From positions 62,001 through 126,000 of the forward strand of contig JAILXT010000008.1 in NCBI GenBank assembly GCA_045430345.1: a DNA stretch of 64,000 nt, read 5' to 3'. Every line of letters begins with the position of its first letter. Position 1 is the stretch's first letter. Positions 8,679 to 16,991 of this stretch are shown here, in pieces. The translations under genes and the position numbers were made by a program. Under the pieces are notes generated by a model. That model did no database searches. It was not told the origin of the DNA and saw nothing but the letters and a program-made list of their open reading frames with translations. Origin of the DNA: Agarilytica sp045430345 (lineage in GTDB: Bacteria; Pseudomonadota; Gammaproteobacteria; Pseudomonadales; Cellvibrionaceae).

Positions 8679-9220
8679 TCTGGACTTTTTCCCGCGAGTT
8701 CAAACAGGTGATTTCTCACCGCATCATAAAATGCATGATAAAACACAGTCTCTTCCACACCCAATTCAGCGGCCCATTCTGCCGATATCCGTGCTGGCCA
8801 ATTCAGCCACGCATCACGTTCAGTGCGTGCCGCCTGAAACACTTGATCCTCCGCGCTTTTTTTCTCAATCAATTCGCCCTTTAGAACGCGTAGCTCAATC
8901 TTTCCGATTTTGACTTTAATGATTTCCAAAGCCGTCTTGGCTCGTTGATAAGCGTCTTCCGGAGAACCCTTAGAATTAAACGAAGATTCGCTCAGTGTTT
9001 CTTCGACCGCCTCTATCGCCTCGCGTGGTACTTTTTTCTTTTTTGGGGTTTTCATTCGTATTTTTGACGGGTCGGTATTGGCCGACCATTGGGCATCGGC
9101 CTTTTTGGGATCAATCAAACCATCGGCTTCCAAGGAAATACGGCCCGATCGAAGGGCTTTACGAACGGCACCTTCAGACGTGCCACGATGTACTGCATAC
9201 TGGCGATTACTCAAATTCAT
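8675..9220 (-). CDS. Terminase small subunit, Nu1-like
   Basis: 181 aa. The N-terminus MNLSNRQYAVHRGTSEGAVR is a winged-helix element for DNA recognition; DGLIDPKKADAQWSANTDPS is typical of Nu1-like proteins. A Lys-rich stretch (PKKKKVPRE) precedes a helical region and a Trp-rich C-terminal domain (DAWLNWPARISAEWAAELG). The small subunit binds cos/pac repeats and recruits the large subunit. It is the first gene of the packaging operon, and the repeat-rich gene-free DNA just upstream (9283-9429) is the natural place for its binding sites. Confidence 0.85.
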   Translation of the reverse strand: MNLSNRQYAVHRGTSEGAVRKALRSGRISLEADGLIDPKKADAQWSANTDPSKIRMKTPKKKKVPREAIEAVEETLSESSFNSKGSPEDAYQRAKTALEIIKVKIGKIELRVLKGELIEKKSAEDQVFQAARTERDAWLNWPARISAEWAAELGVEETVFYHAFYDAVRNHLFELAGKSPE

Positions 9221-9282
9221 AGGATATTCCTAGCCAGGATTGAATCAGATAAAAATGTATAGGTGGCCGCTAGAGTTCAGGG

Positions 9283-9429
9283 TGCGTACCCCAACGTAAA
9301 AAATGCGTACCCAGACGATTTTTTACGATATTTAGCGTTAAACAGGAAGTACCAAAAGCGCTATTTTTACAGGGGTTTTTAATGTTTTTTTGATTTAATA
9401 TGAATGTAAAAAGTGCGTACCTGCGTACC
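9283..9429. repeat. Four TGCGTACC repeats upstream of small terminase (candidate cosB)
   Basis: The octamer TGCGTACC occurs at 9283, 9304, 9414 and 9422, all in the same orientation, 63-209 bases upstream of the small terminase start. A fifth copy lies at 30275 in the accessory region. In lambda the terminase binding sites (R sites) lie just before Nu1, so these are candidate terminase sites; they could equally be operators. Confidence 0.5.
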
Positions 9430-9522
9430 CAAATCTTATGTTTGTCAGTAGGCAAGTGCCGCGCGCTTGCCCACCGCTTGGCACGATTGTTGCCGGAGGA
9501 CCCATTTTTATTCCCCCCCTCA

Positions 9523-9562
9523 CCAACCCACTCTAGCCTACACACACCCACTCCCTCCTACA
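9523..9562. repeat. Two tandem 20-bp repeats (CCTACA family)
   Basis: CCAACCCACTCTAGCCTACA (9523-9542) is followed directly by CACACCCACTCCCTCCTACA (9543-9562), with a weaker copy before them at 9503-9522. The same 20-bp family with the same period recurs at 33682-33741. Two-helical-turn spacing suggests a protein binding array. Confidence 0.55.
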
Positions 9563-9944
9563 CCAAATACATTTGACATTATTTTACTATCCTGAAAACG
9601 TTCAAACATTCCACACTTTCAAATAGTTAACATATTATATGTTTTGTGTTTTTATATTATTTTTTAATTTGAAATATTATTTTTAGAAACAAATCGTTTT
9701 GACAGATTAATTTATTCGTGAAAATATTCTCGGAATTAAAAAACCACAGCAACACACCGCAGCCGTGGCCAAACCCTTTGAAGGTTATTTTTTTCACCGG
9801 AGATAACGTGGTCAGTTCCGACAACGTTTCCCTAGCATGAAATAAATAATACACAAAAAAGGCGTTTTTGTACCACTTTTAAAAATCCCCCGAACCCACT
9901 CTGGTATACAGGAGCCAACACCAGCATACTCCCGCAGGGCACCG

Positions 9945-10349
9945 CTAACCCCCCTCTACAGCAGAACTTAACCTTTCCGCAATTTTTTGAGTTGCATTCA
10001 TCCAATATCGCCGTGCTGACATCGTGGGAAAGCCCGTCTCTCTCGATACACCACGCCAAGACACTCCGTGCGCCCGCAACCAAATTAAATTACGTTCCCC
10101 GTTGTTTGCCCATGTAATCCACGTTAAGCATTCCTCTGCCCGATCAATCGCGTCGGGTAACGGTCGTAAACCTGTGACCGATTTCTTTTCTTGCTTCGAA
10201 ATTTCCTGTGGCGTGTATTGAATTTCTGGCCAAAATGATTTGCAGCCCATAGAAATACCTCCCGGTAATTTATTAATAACATCCACGCACTCCTCAAAGC
10301 GTTCTGCAACGCCCTCAGCCGTCCACTGCTGGTTTTTATTTACTTCCAT
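9945..10349 (-). CDS. DUF6362-like HTH phage protein
   Basis: 134 aa. The C-terminal half (ERNLIWLRAHGVSWRGVSRE, TGFPTMSARRYWMNATQKIA) reads as a helix-turn-helix of the DUF6362 kind seen near the end of phage early operons. The N-terminus has EGVAERFEECVDVINKLPGG. It is the last gene of the DNA-metabolism operon; its start overlaps the stop of the RuvC-like gene by one base. Its place just before the packaging region would suit control of late transcription, which is inference. Confidence 0.7.
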   Translation of the reverse strand: MEVNKNQQWTAEGVAERFEECVDVINKLPGGISMGCKSFWPEIQYTPQEISKQEKKSVTGLRPLPDAIDRAEECLTWITWANNGERNLIWLRAHGVSWRGVSRETGFPTMSARRYWMNATQKIAERLSSAVEGG

Positions 10350-10819
10350 TACGCATTCCCTCCTCGATGACCTATCGCCCAGTACAACAACGCTATCGCG
10401 TCTGCCTCGTTATCGTCGGCAGGCACATGGCCGCGTCGCTTAACCGATTCGATGACTTTAGCTTTCGACGCATTGCCCTTACCCGTCGCATGTATTTTTA
10501 TGGTTTGTACCGGCACTCCTTCGTAAGGTATTTTATTTTTCTCACACCACGCTGTGAGGTGCGCTAAAAAACCACCGTAGGCATGTGCCGCATCGACGCC
10601 CATGTGGCGACGCACTTCCTCGAAATAGATCTGTGATATGGCATTCAGCGATTGGATCTCATCGAGGAAGCGTGAGAATTTTAAATACCGCATGCCGCCG
10701 CCCTCGAATCTGGAATTTTTAAAACTGATCGTACCGCTGGTGATTACCTTTTCGGATGATCGTATTGCCCATCCTGTGGTTGTCCCAAGATCGAGACAAA
10801 GTGTGTTGAGGTTATCCAT
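10349..10819 (-). CDS. RuvC-like Holliday junction resolvase
   Basis: 156 aa with an RNase H-fold layout: LCLDLGTTTGWAI at residues 7-19 (first catalytic Asp), IYFEEVRRHMGVDAAHAYGG around 64-83 (Glu), and HVPADDNEADAIALLYWAIG at the C-terminus (final Asp pair). Phage enzymes of this type cut branched DNA before packaging. It overlaps the upstream zinc-protein gene by eight bases, so translation is probably coupled. Confidence 0.85.
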   Translation of the reverse strand: MDNLNTLCLDLGTTTGWAIRSSEKVITSGTISFKNSRFEGGGMRYLKFSRFLDEIQSLNAISQIYFEEVRRHMGVDAAHAYGGFLAHLTAWCEKNKIPYEGVPVQTIKIHATGKGNASKAKVIESVKRRGHVPADDNEADAIALLYWAIGHRGGNA

Positions 10820-11105
10820 GCGATTTACTCCCTTTCGATTTTTTAGATTTCTTTCGTTTTGGGTTTACTGGTACACCCCGCTTTTTGTGTTTCTTACAGC
10901 GGCGGTTGATGAATTTAATATTCAGCGTTGTGTCAGTCTCAAACGCGATGTCGCATACGGGGCAATTCGTTTTCCAAATCAACAGCGGTATTTTTTCCCC
11001 GTCACTTTTCCGGGTATGCAATCGAGATCCCACAAGTTTGTATCGTTGACCGTCGTGAACAAACGTTCTTCCCGTTGGTGGAATAATCCTGAATTGACGT
11101 ATCAC
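10812..11105 (-). CDS. Small zinc-binding phage protein (97 aa)
   Basis: It starts with GTG at 11105, overlapping the previous stop by four bases (GTGA). The centre has CPVC (about residues 48-51) and a later Cys/His set (RRCKKHKK), consistent with one zinc site. The C-terminus is a run of Lys/Ser/Arg that would bind nucleic acid. No named family is recognised. It precedes the resolvase gene and is probably a DNA-metabolism accessory protein. Confidence 0.6.
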   Translation of the reverse strand: MIRQFRIIPPTGRTFVHDGQRYKLVGSRLHTRKSDGEKIPLLIWKTNCPVCDIAFETDTTLNIKFINRRCKKHKKRGVPVNPKRKKSKKSKGSKSHG

Positions 11106-11527
11106 TGTGACACTCCCCCCCGACCATACGAAAACGTACCTTTGACCCGGTCATACAAATACACAGCACTAGCGTGTGTTATTTGTATGTACCGTAGGTA
11201 CAAGGGGTCTGCGCAACATTCTGTAAATAACGCTGCAGCCCTCGTGGTTACTGGCTTTGCTCCAGATGGCAGAACGTCAACGGAGTCAATTCCCTGCCAT
11301 CTGGAATCGTCTTGTAACTTATTGTTTTTATTAGAGTTATTCGATTCGATCGAATCCAGTTGGCAGAAAATAATTCCAGATGGCAGATAACAGTCATTCT
11401 CATTTGAGCTGTTTTTAGTTTGTTTATCAACCAAAAACGGCCTATTTTGTTCGCTTTTTCGGCAGATGGCAGATGGCAAGCAGATGGCAGAAACGTCTGC
11501 CATCTGGATTTTTTGATCATTATTCAT
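11102..11527 (-). CDS. Possible 141-aa protein overlying an iteron cluster
   Basis: The frame starts inside the end of the primase-helicase gene (8-base overlap, GAGG upstream) and ends in a 4-base overlap with the next gene. Coupling on both sides argues that it is translated. The product is low in recognisable structure and contains LPSA/LPSG repeats that simply translate the CAGATGGCAG iterons (11261-11508). It may instead be a non-coding control region that happens to be open. A competing frame (11248-11520) is also open. Confidence 0.4.
   Translation of the reverse strand: MNNDQKIQMADVSAICLPSAICRKSEQNRPFLVDKQTKNSSNENDCYLPSGIIFCQLDSIESNNSNKNNKLQDDSRWQGIDSVDVLPSGAKPVTTRAAALFTECCADPLYLRYIQITHASAVYLYDRVKGTFSYGRGGVSQ
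11261..11508. repeat. CAGATGGCAG iteron cluster, both orientations (eight copies)
   Basis: Forward copies of CAGATGGCAGA or close variants lie at 11261-11273, 11355-11367 (one mismatch), 11375-11387, 11463-11473, 11470-11478 (overlapping, partial) and 11481-11491. Reverse copies lie at 11294-11306 and 11496-11508. The last two elements form an inverted pair. The cluster lies directly downstream of the primase-helicase gene, so an origin of replication or operator array is plausible. Confidence 0.75.
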
Positions 11528-13706
11528 TCACTTCTTCCTCTTGGTAAATCCATGTTTGGGGGTTTTCAACAGGCAACGAAGCCCCCGTTTGAGGGCATTT
11601 ATAAGTGGTCGGAAATACCGACATAAGGCGCTGAGATATCTCTCCTGTGTCGAGATCCACGTCCTCTTCATCGGTCATTAGTTTCATGTCTTCAACACAC
11701 ACGTAACCAAATTTGGAGCGGGACAATTTCGCCAAACCGTAACGTTCGCCATCACAAAAGAACTTGATGTAACCCTTCGTAGCCAACACAGATAAGCGGT
11801 CTCGTATGGTTCTCTCAGCGCCTAAACCCGCTCGACCCTCAAAGGCTTCACCGAATTGTGCAATCGTATAGACGCGTCCAAGTGCCGCTTCATCGAAAAT
11901 TAATTGCAGGATGGTGTCTTTTTTACGGCGACGTTCCGCGTCCAGTTTTTCCCCATGATTTTGATTAATGAGTCGCTCACTTTCGCGATCAATGGCCGTC
12001 CACTTGCCACGTTTCTTATCAACAAACTTATCGTTTATGGGCGGGCCATTACGAAGTTCGTAAGTGACGACACGCGGTGACTGCGCTTCCTCTGGGCGAT
12101 AGAGCAACATCCCCGTTGTGTAGTAGCCACGCAAACTAGAGGCGCCAGAAAAGGCTAAGAATGGGTCTTCAATGAGCTGACGTTTTGCGAGCTTTTTCGT
12201 GTGATGGACGAGAATAATGCCTGCATTTGGATTAACAGAATCTCTTAATTTTTCGACACGCTGCTTCAAAAAATACAACATCGCTTGGTTGTCATTTTCA
12301 CTTGCGCCGTCTTCCCCGCCATCAAATAAATTACGCAGCGGATCAATCACAATAATATCGATGGGTTCTTTTTCAGAGGCTTTGCGCAGAAGAGATTTGA
12401 CCTCCTCCATGCCATCGTCATTTAGAATCAAACGTAGCTGCGGTGTGATGTAGAGATTTTCGGACGCGCGCCATACTTGCAACTCGGGTAAATTCATCGA
12501 CTTTAAGCGTTCGCGTAAATAGTGGTATTGCACCTCGGCTTGTAGATAAAAAACTCGCAAACGCCTAGAAGGCTTCATGTCTAAAAACGGTTCGCCTGCG
12601 GCCATGTAGGTGAGCCAGGACAAAACAAAATCAGACTTACCGACTTTAGGTGCACCGCCGAACACCACCATACCGCCAGGGGTTAAGACGCGAGGCTCAA
12701 TTAAATCGTCAGGGATAGGTGACTCGTCGGCGAGTAATTCGCCTAGCGTAAATGCTTGAAGAGGTTCAACGACCGGTTGTGCGTAGCTGGTGGTCGTATT
12801 AATAAACTCATCAACATCGATGTTGTCCTCCACCGCATCCGCTGCGTCCCACTTAGGCGGCTTGTCTTGCGGTATTCTTAATACAGTGACCGACTTAGCT
12901 CCGATGCTGGCAATGGCCTCCGCTGCTTTTTCTGCGTAGGTTCTACCAGCCTCATCCTGGTCCGGCCAGATAGTCACGTCCTTGCCTTTAAGCGGTGACC
13001 AATCTGTTTTATCAATCGGCGCGTTCGCCCCGTTCATCGCGGTGGTGGCTGTCGTGTTTTGATTTATTAACGCGTCCGCGCATTTCTCACCCTCCACGAG
13101 AATAACGTGCTGTGCTTTATCAATGCCTTGCTGGTTGTATAAGGGACGCGGATCGGGCGCGCGTTGCTTACGTGCGATCACATCCCATGGGCGAAACTCC
13201 TTTCCACCAGGGGGATCATAACGATAGACACACGCAATTAACTTTCCTGATTTATCGAAGTAATCCCACTTGGCCGTAACTGGACCAAGTTCATCTATAG
13301 GCGCAGATGTTTTCTTAGTGGTGGGTGATAACGCAAAAGACGCGGGTGATCCTAACCACTCGGCTATTTTTTCCAATACTTCAGGAAACTGTGTCTGACA
13401 ATCCAACCGTTCGTGATAGGCCCAGGCATCAAAAATATCGCCGCTCTCGCCCGTATTGAAGTCGTGCCATAAACCAGCCTTTTGACCGTCCAGTTCGACC
13501 ACCAAGCTCTTACCTTCATTGCCCGACATATCGCCAATAAACAATTGGCCGTTACGCTCCTTCCCATTCGGAAACAAATACGCCACTGCACTCGGCAAAC
13601 AATTTAGCAGTGCCGATTTGATCGCCTTGGGATCTAGCTTTACGGGCGGCTCTGTTTCCGCCGTCACGTCCGCCGCGTCATTAAAATTCATCCAGTCCGT
13701 ACTCAT
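11520..13706 (-). CDS. Phage primase-helicase (TOPRIM plus RepA/KaiC-like ATPase)
   Basis: 728 aa. The N-terminal third is primase-like, with a TOPRIM core LVEGEKCADAL near residue 205 and IWPDQDEAGRTYAEKA near 250. The second half is a RecA-fold ATPase of the RepA/DnaB type: Walker A GGAPKVGKSDF (about 350) and Walker B IDIIVIDPLRNLF (about 450), then ILVHHTKK. A winged-helix-like C-terminus follows. The enzyme should prime and unwind phage DNA. No zinc finger is apparent before TOPRIM. It is the largest gene of the operon and flanks the iteron cluster, fitting a replication initiator role. Confidence 0.88.
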   Translation of the reverse strand: MSTDWMNFNDAADVTAETEPPVKLDPKAIKSALLNCLPSAVAYLFPNGKERNGQLFIGDMSGNEGKSLVVELDGQKAGLWHDFNTGESGDIFDAWAYHERLDCQTQFPEVLEKIAEWLGSPASFALSPTTKKTSAPIDELGPVTAKWDYFDKSGKLIACVYRYDPPGGKEFRPWDVIARKQRAPDPRPLYNQQGIDKAQHVILVEGEKCADALINQNTTATTAMNGANAPIDKTDWSPLKGKDVTIWPDQDEAGRTYAEKAAEAIASIGAKSVTVLRIPQDKPPKWDAADAVEDNIDVDEFINTTTSYAQPVVEPLQAFTLGELLADESPIPDDLIEPRVLTPGGMVVFGGAPKVGKSDFVLSWLTYMAAGEPFLDMKPSRRLRVFYLQAEVQYHYLRERLKSMNLPELQVWRASENLYITPQLRLILNDDGMEEVKSLLRKASEKEPIDIIVIDPLRNLFDGGEDGASENDNQAMLYFLKQRVEKLRDSVNPNAGIILVHHTKKLAKRQLIEDPFLAFSGASSLRGYYTTGMLLYRPEEAQSPRVVTYELRNGPPINDKFVDKKRGKWTAIDRESERLINQNHGEKLDAERRRKKDTILQLIFDEAALGRVYTIAQFGEAFEGRAGLGAERTIRDRLSVLATKGYIKFFCDGERYGLAKLSRSKFGYVCVEDMKLMTDEEDVDLDTGEISQRLMSVFPTTYKCPQTGASLPVENPQTWIYQEEEVNE

Positions 13707-13778
13707 ACACCTCTCCCGTAAACGGGTGACTTACGTGTGCTCATGCCGTAGTTCTCTAAATATGATTGGGTAGGTGCG

Positions 13779-14066
13779 TTATGCTGACGTAGACGGTTTA
13801 CGTATCGCCTCTCGAAAGCGATACATCATGTCCCCGAAATCTTGCCAATCCACCCACGGCTGAAACGTTAAGTGAGATAACCACTTCACGTTGGCTGACG
13901 CGGAATCAAAGAAATCCTCAAAATAGATAAAGAATTGTTCTTCATACTGCGTACACGCACAGGTAAATTTCCATTCACCTCGAATCACCGAAAATGAAAT
14001 CGCTTCGCGTTTATTACATCGCTCGCACATAGATTTTTGGGGGAACTGATGGTTGTCGTTATTCAT
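13779..14066 (-). CDS. Small zinc-motif phage protein (95 aa)
   Basis: The start at MNNDNHQFPQ (14066) overlaps the previous stop by eight bases and has AAGGA seven bases upstream; M at 14084 is an alternative. CERCNKRE and TCAC give four cysteines for a probable zinc site near the N-terminus. The rest is aromatic-rich (FFIYFEDFFDSA, WVDWQDFGDMMYRF). No family is recognised. It lies between the PD-(D/E)XK nuclease and the primase-helicase. Confidence 0.6.
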   Translation of the reverse strand: MNNDNHQFPQKSMCERCNKREAISFSVIRGEWKFTCACTQYEEQFFIYFEDFFDSASANVKWLSHLTFQPWVDWQDFGDMMYRFREAIRKPSTSA

Positions 14067-14850
14067 AGCCACATCCTTGATCATTGATTTCCTTCTCGGG
14101 CACGATCTCCCAACACCGTTCCCGCCATTCGCACATCTTGCATTCAAAGTGCGATGGATCTTTGGATATCCGGGGTAGCGGTAACTTGGCTTCACAGGCA
14201 TCAAGGACTCGCACACCTTTATCTGAATTGCTCTGCGCAAGCTCACCGTTAAACGGAACCGCCTCAAAATACAGTTCAGCCGTATCTTTGTTGATGGCCG
14301 TAAACAAGGCTGGCTGTGTAGAGATGCCAGGGAACTCTGGTTCCATATACGCCTGGTACAAACTAACTTGACCGGCGTATACAGGCTTAGAAATCGTAAC
14401 CCCTTTCCTCTTGGTATCCTTCCACGACTTGTTATTCAGGCTTTTACATTCAAAAAGGATCGGAAATTCAAATCCCAAGACCTCGGGCGCAGCGGTAATC
14501 ACCCCGTCAATATGACCTTGGAGCTTTCCGTCTAATTCTGAAAAACCGTATTGCTCACCGCAATGATCTTCAGCGATCAAGGTAAAACCAACCTGTCTCA
14601 ACCAACGCACCATTAAGTCTTCAAAGACATGACCGGCTTCGAAGATTCTCAAAATACGACCGGAGAAATCCCGACCGGGATCTTTAGCCGTTTTAAAATA
14701 TTCGTATTGCAATGCGCGGGTACAGCTCACACCCAGACGCGAAGCACCGAGATACTCTCGCGGTACCTGCTTCGCGTTTCGTTGTTGTAGCGCGTGATCA
14801 ATCAGTCCGGTAATACGGTCAGATAAATCGTAGGTATTAAAATCCAACAT
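14059..14850 (-). CDS. PD-(D/E)XK nuclease, Cas4/RecB-like
   Basis: The start chosen is MLDFNTYDLS at 14850 with AAGG about eleven bases upstream; the longer frame to 14937 would run into the preceding gene. 263 aa. The core shows GHVFEDLMVRWL, QGHIDGVI (Asp), and ILFECKSL (the ExK motif). A C-terminal CKMCEWRERC together with the SCTRA cysteine in the N-terminal half resembles the iron-sulfur cluster arrangement of Cas4/AddB-like nucleases. Such enzymes resect DNA ends in phage recombination. The neighbours (SF2 helicase, Sak4-like ATPase) agree. Confidence 0.8.
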   Translation of the reverse strand: MLDFNTYDLSDRITGLIDHALQQRNAKQVPREYLGASRLGVSCTRALQYEYFKTAKDPGRDFSGRILRIFEAGHVFEDLMVRWLRQVGFTLIAEDHCGEQYGFSELDGKLQGHIDGVITAAPEVLGFEFPILFECKSLNNKSWKDTKRKGVTISKPVYAGQVSLYQAYMEPEFPGISTQPALFTAINKDTAELYFEAVPFNGELAQSNSDKGVRVLDACEAKLPLPRISKDPSHFECKMCEWRERCWEIVPEKEINDQGCGYE

Positions 14851-14878
14851 GTTTTTTTTAGCCTTATCTTTATACGAG

Positions 14879-15283
14879 TCAAAAAGGAATATCTTCGCTG
14901 TAGATGTCTTTGAGCTTTTGGTGATAGGCATCGACAATCGTCTTCACCAGGCCTTGAATTTCTGCTTTCGTGTAGTGGCCTAAACCTTTATCCATACCCA
15001 CCTGTACGACGTAATCGCCCAAGGGAGGTAAGGTCGCCTGTTCGGCAAGATCTGCGTGTTGTTCTGGACTCATGGTGATACCTTTATGAAATGCGTGAGT
15101 AAAAATGTCCTGACATTGTTTTGAACAAAAACGTCGATAGCTGGCATGTTGATCCTCAAGAGAAATCATACTGGCGTTTAATCCTTGATAGCGCTGGCTA
15201 GGTAATCGCCATCCATACCCTGACGGTGGACGGCAACACACTGCACAAAACGCCGTGGACACCGCTGGAGGAAAACACGCCAT
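14879..15283 (-). CDS. DUF6511-like zinc protein
   Basis: 134 aa. The N-terminus has CAVCCR and, after about 35 residues, FCSKQC, making a four-cysteine zinc site as in DUF6511 phage proteins. The rest is helical (MSPEQHADLAEQA, LVKTIVDAYHQKLKDIYSED). It begins one base after the helicase stop. Role unknown; the association with helicase and nuclease genes suggests DNA metabolism. Confidence 0.65.
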   Translation of the reverse strand: MACFPPAVSTAFCAVCCRPPSGYGWRLPSQRYQGLNASMISLEDQHASYRRFCSKQCQDIFTHAFHKGITMSPEQHADLAEQATLPPLGDYVVQVGMDKGLGHYTKAEIQGLVKTIVDAYHQKLKDIYSEDIPF

Positions 15284-16972
15284 CTACGCCACCTTCGCTT
15301 TCTGGTGCGACGCGCTAAAAATAGTTTTTTGGATAAAATGTTTATTGAACTTGAACGCCAGCAAACATGAGGCGTGATATCGCGTTAAACCAAAATGGTT
15401 TTTATGCTCAGGGATATATTTAAGTTGTGCCGAGGTCGCCGTTTGTTTGAGCCAGCGTTTGGATTTACGGGCACCGTCATCGGTTTCGTACAGATTTAAC
15501 CAATCGTCTGCCGCCGCAAAACAGACACTGCGATCACCCGCAGCCAAGAATTTTGCCGCAGACTTTTGTTTACCGCCCACGGCATACCATTGATCATCTA
15601 AGAAGAAGTTACCAGACCACGCGTTAAAGCCCGTCGCAAGGTAGGCCCCGCCGTCTCCATGAAGATCCGTCCATTGAAAGGAAGACTTCGCTAATAGGTC
15701 AATCTCCGACATCACAAAGTCTTTTAAAACTTTTTCTTCCTTGCCTGGAGTCGGCATCGAAGAACCACCACCGCAAAGATCCGTAAAGGCACCACACAAG
15801 GGGCATTCCGATACACCAACCGGTAATTGCGCCGAACAACTCGGACAGAGGTTTTCTTTTGACGCTGGTTGTATTGATGGACCTTCCAGATCAACGTCCT
15901 GCTCCAACGAACCGTGGGTATGTGCGCTGGTACCAAAATCCAAGACAATGCAGTCTTTTTTGATCACACCCGGATATTCTGTCGGGTCAACCGTTCTTAA
16001 CCCACGGCCAACACATTGAATAAACGTCGACTTCTGGGAGCTTGGTCGAAGTAACACAATGCAACTCACCGGCTGGCTGTCGTAGCCTTCCGTCAAGACA
16101 AAACAATTCAATAAAACTTGAAGGTCGCCGCGATCGAATTCCTTCAAAAGACGCGAGCGTTCATGCTTCGGCATATCCCCCGAAATCACCGCCGCATTTA
16201 TTCCCGCTTTTTGAAACGCCTCGCACGCATTGTGGGCATGCGGTACGGTTGAACAAAACACAATGGTTTTACGGTCACCGGATTTTTCTTTCCAGTGCTT
16301 CACTACGGCATCATTAATAACACGATGGTCCATAATGGACGCGACCGCATCCATATCGTCCTGATTATCTAAACGGTCTAATTCATTGTTAACACCCAAG
16401 TCGATGCCAAACGTGATTGGCGGTACAAGATGACCCGACTTAATGAGTTCACCAATACGCACCTGATCGGCAACATTATCAAACACCTCGCGCAAGCCTT
16501 TCTTGTCCCCGCGAGAGGCGGTGGCTGTTACACCGTATACGGCCACATCAGGATTTTTTTCACGAACGCCATCCACAATGCGACGGTAACTCGGAGCAAC
16601 ACAATGATGCGCCTCGTCAATCACCAAAAGATCCAGTGTCGGCATATTATCAATATGCTTTTTCTGTCCCAGTGTTTGCACCATGGCAAACGTTGCCTGC
16701 CCATCCCACGCTTTTTTATCTACGTCGAATTGACTGATCGTGCATTGCGGGTTTACTTTCAGAAATTTCTTTGCATTTTGTTTGTGGATCTCTTCACGAT
16801 GAGAAAGTACACACGCCTTGGCATCGCTGTTTTCCAACCAATGACCTGTCACGGATGACAATGCAATCGTTTTTCCAAATCCGGTGGCCGCAACACCAAG
16901 CGTGTTACTGTGCTCCCTTAGCGCAGCTAGGCTGCGCTCAACAAACGTAATCTGACGTGGCCGAAGTAACAT
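15284..16972 (-). CDS. SF2 DEAH helicase
   Basis: 562 aa with all main helicase motifs: RPRQ near the start, Walker A ATGFGKT (residues 29-35), IDEAHH (motif II), GVTATASRGDK (III), IVFCSTVPHA (IV), LLNCFVLTEGYD (V) and QCVGRGLR (VI). A zinc ribbon CPSCSAQLPVGVSECPLCG follows, then an unknown C-terminal domain. It probably remodels forks or recombination intermediates, like T4 UvsW. It is in the early operon between the single-strand DNA protein and DUF6511 genes. Confidence 0.9.
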   Translation of the reverse strand: MLLRPRQITFVERSLAALREHSNTLGVAATGFGKTIALSSVTGHWLENSDAKACVLSHREEIHKQNAKKFLKVNPQCTISQFDVDKKAWDGQATFAMVQTLGQKKHIDNMPTLDLLVIDEAHHCVAPSYRRIVDGVREKNPDVAVYGVTATASRGDKKGLREVFDNVADQVRIGELIKSGHLVPPITFGIDLGVNNELDRLDNQDDMDAVASIMDHRVINDAVVKHWKEKSGDRKTIVFCSTVPHAHNACEAFQKAGINAAVISGDMPKHERSRLLKEFDRGDLQVLLNCFVLTEGYDSQPVSCIVLLRPSSQKSTFIQCVGRGLRTVDPTEYPGVIKKDCIVLDFGTSAHTHGSLEQDVDLEGPSIQPASKENLCPSCSAQLPVGVSECPLCGAFTDLCGGGSSMPTPGKEEKVLKDFVMSEIDLLAKSSFQWTDLHGDGGAYLATGFNAWSGNFFLDDQWYAVGGKQKSAAKFLAAGDRSVCFAAADDWLNLYETDDGARKSKRWLKQTATSAQLKYIPEHKNHFGLTRYHASCLLAFKFNKHFIQKTIFSASHQKAKVA

Positions 16973-16991
16973 ACTTCACCTCCTTGTTATT

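Larger units (their letters stand above)
9221..9944. other. Gene-free region between packaging and DNA-metabolism operons
   Basis: No convincing gene is seen in these 724 bases. The left half holds the TGCGTACC repeats, the middle the 20-bp tandem repeats, and 9590-9730 is very AT-rich. Both flanking operons read leftwards, so the region should contain the late promoter and probably cos. I could not pick out a confident promoter. Confidence 0.6.

Noticed and set aside
9270..9551. 93-aa minus-strand frame upstream of small terminase
   Set aside because: It runs through the TGCGTACC and 20-bp repeats, has no ribosome site and an unlikely composition.
10638..11390. 250-aa plus-strand frame
   Set aside because: It is antisense to the resolvase, zinc-protein and iteron region; its composition is not protein-like.
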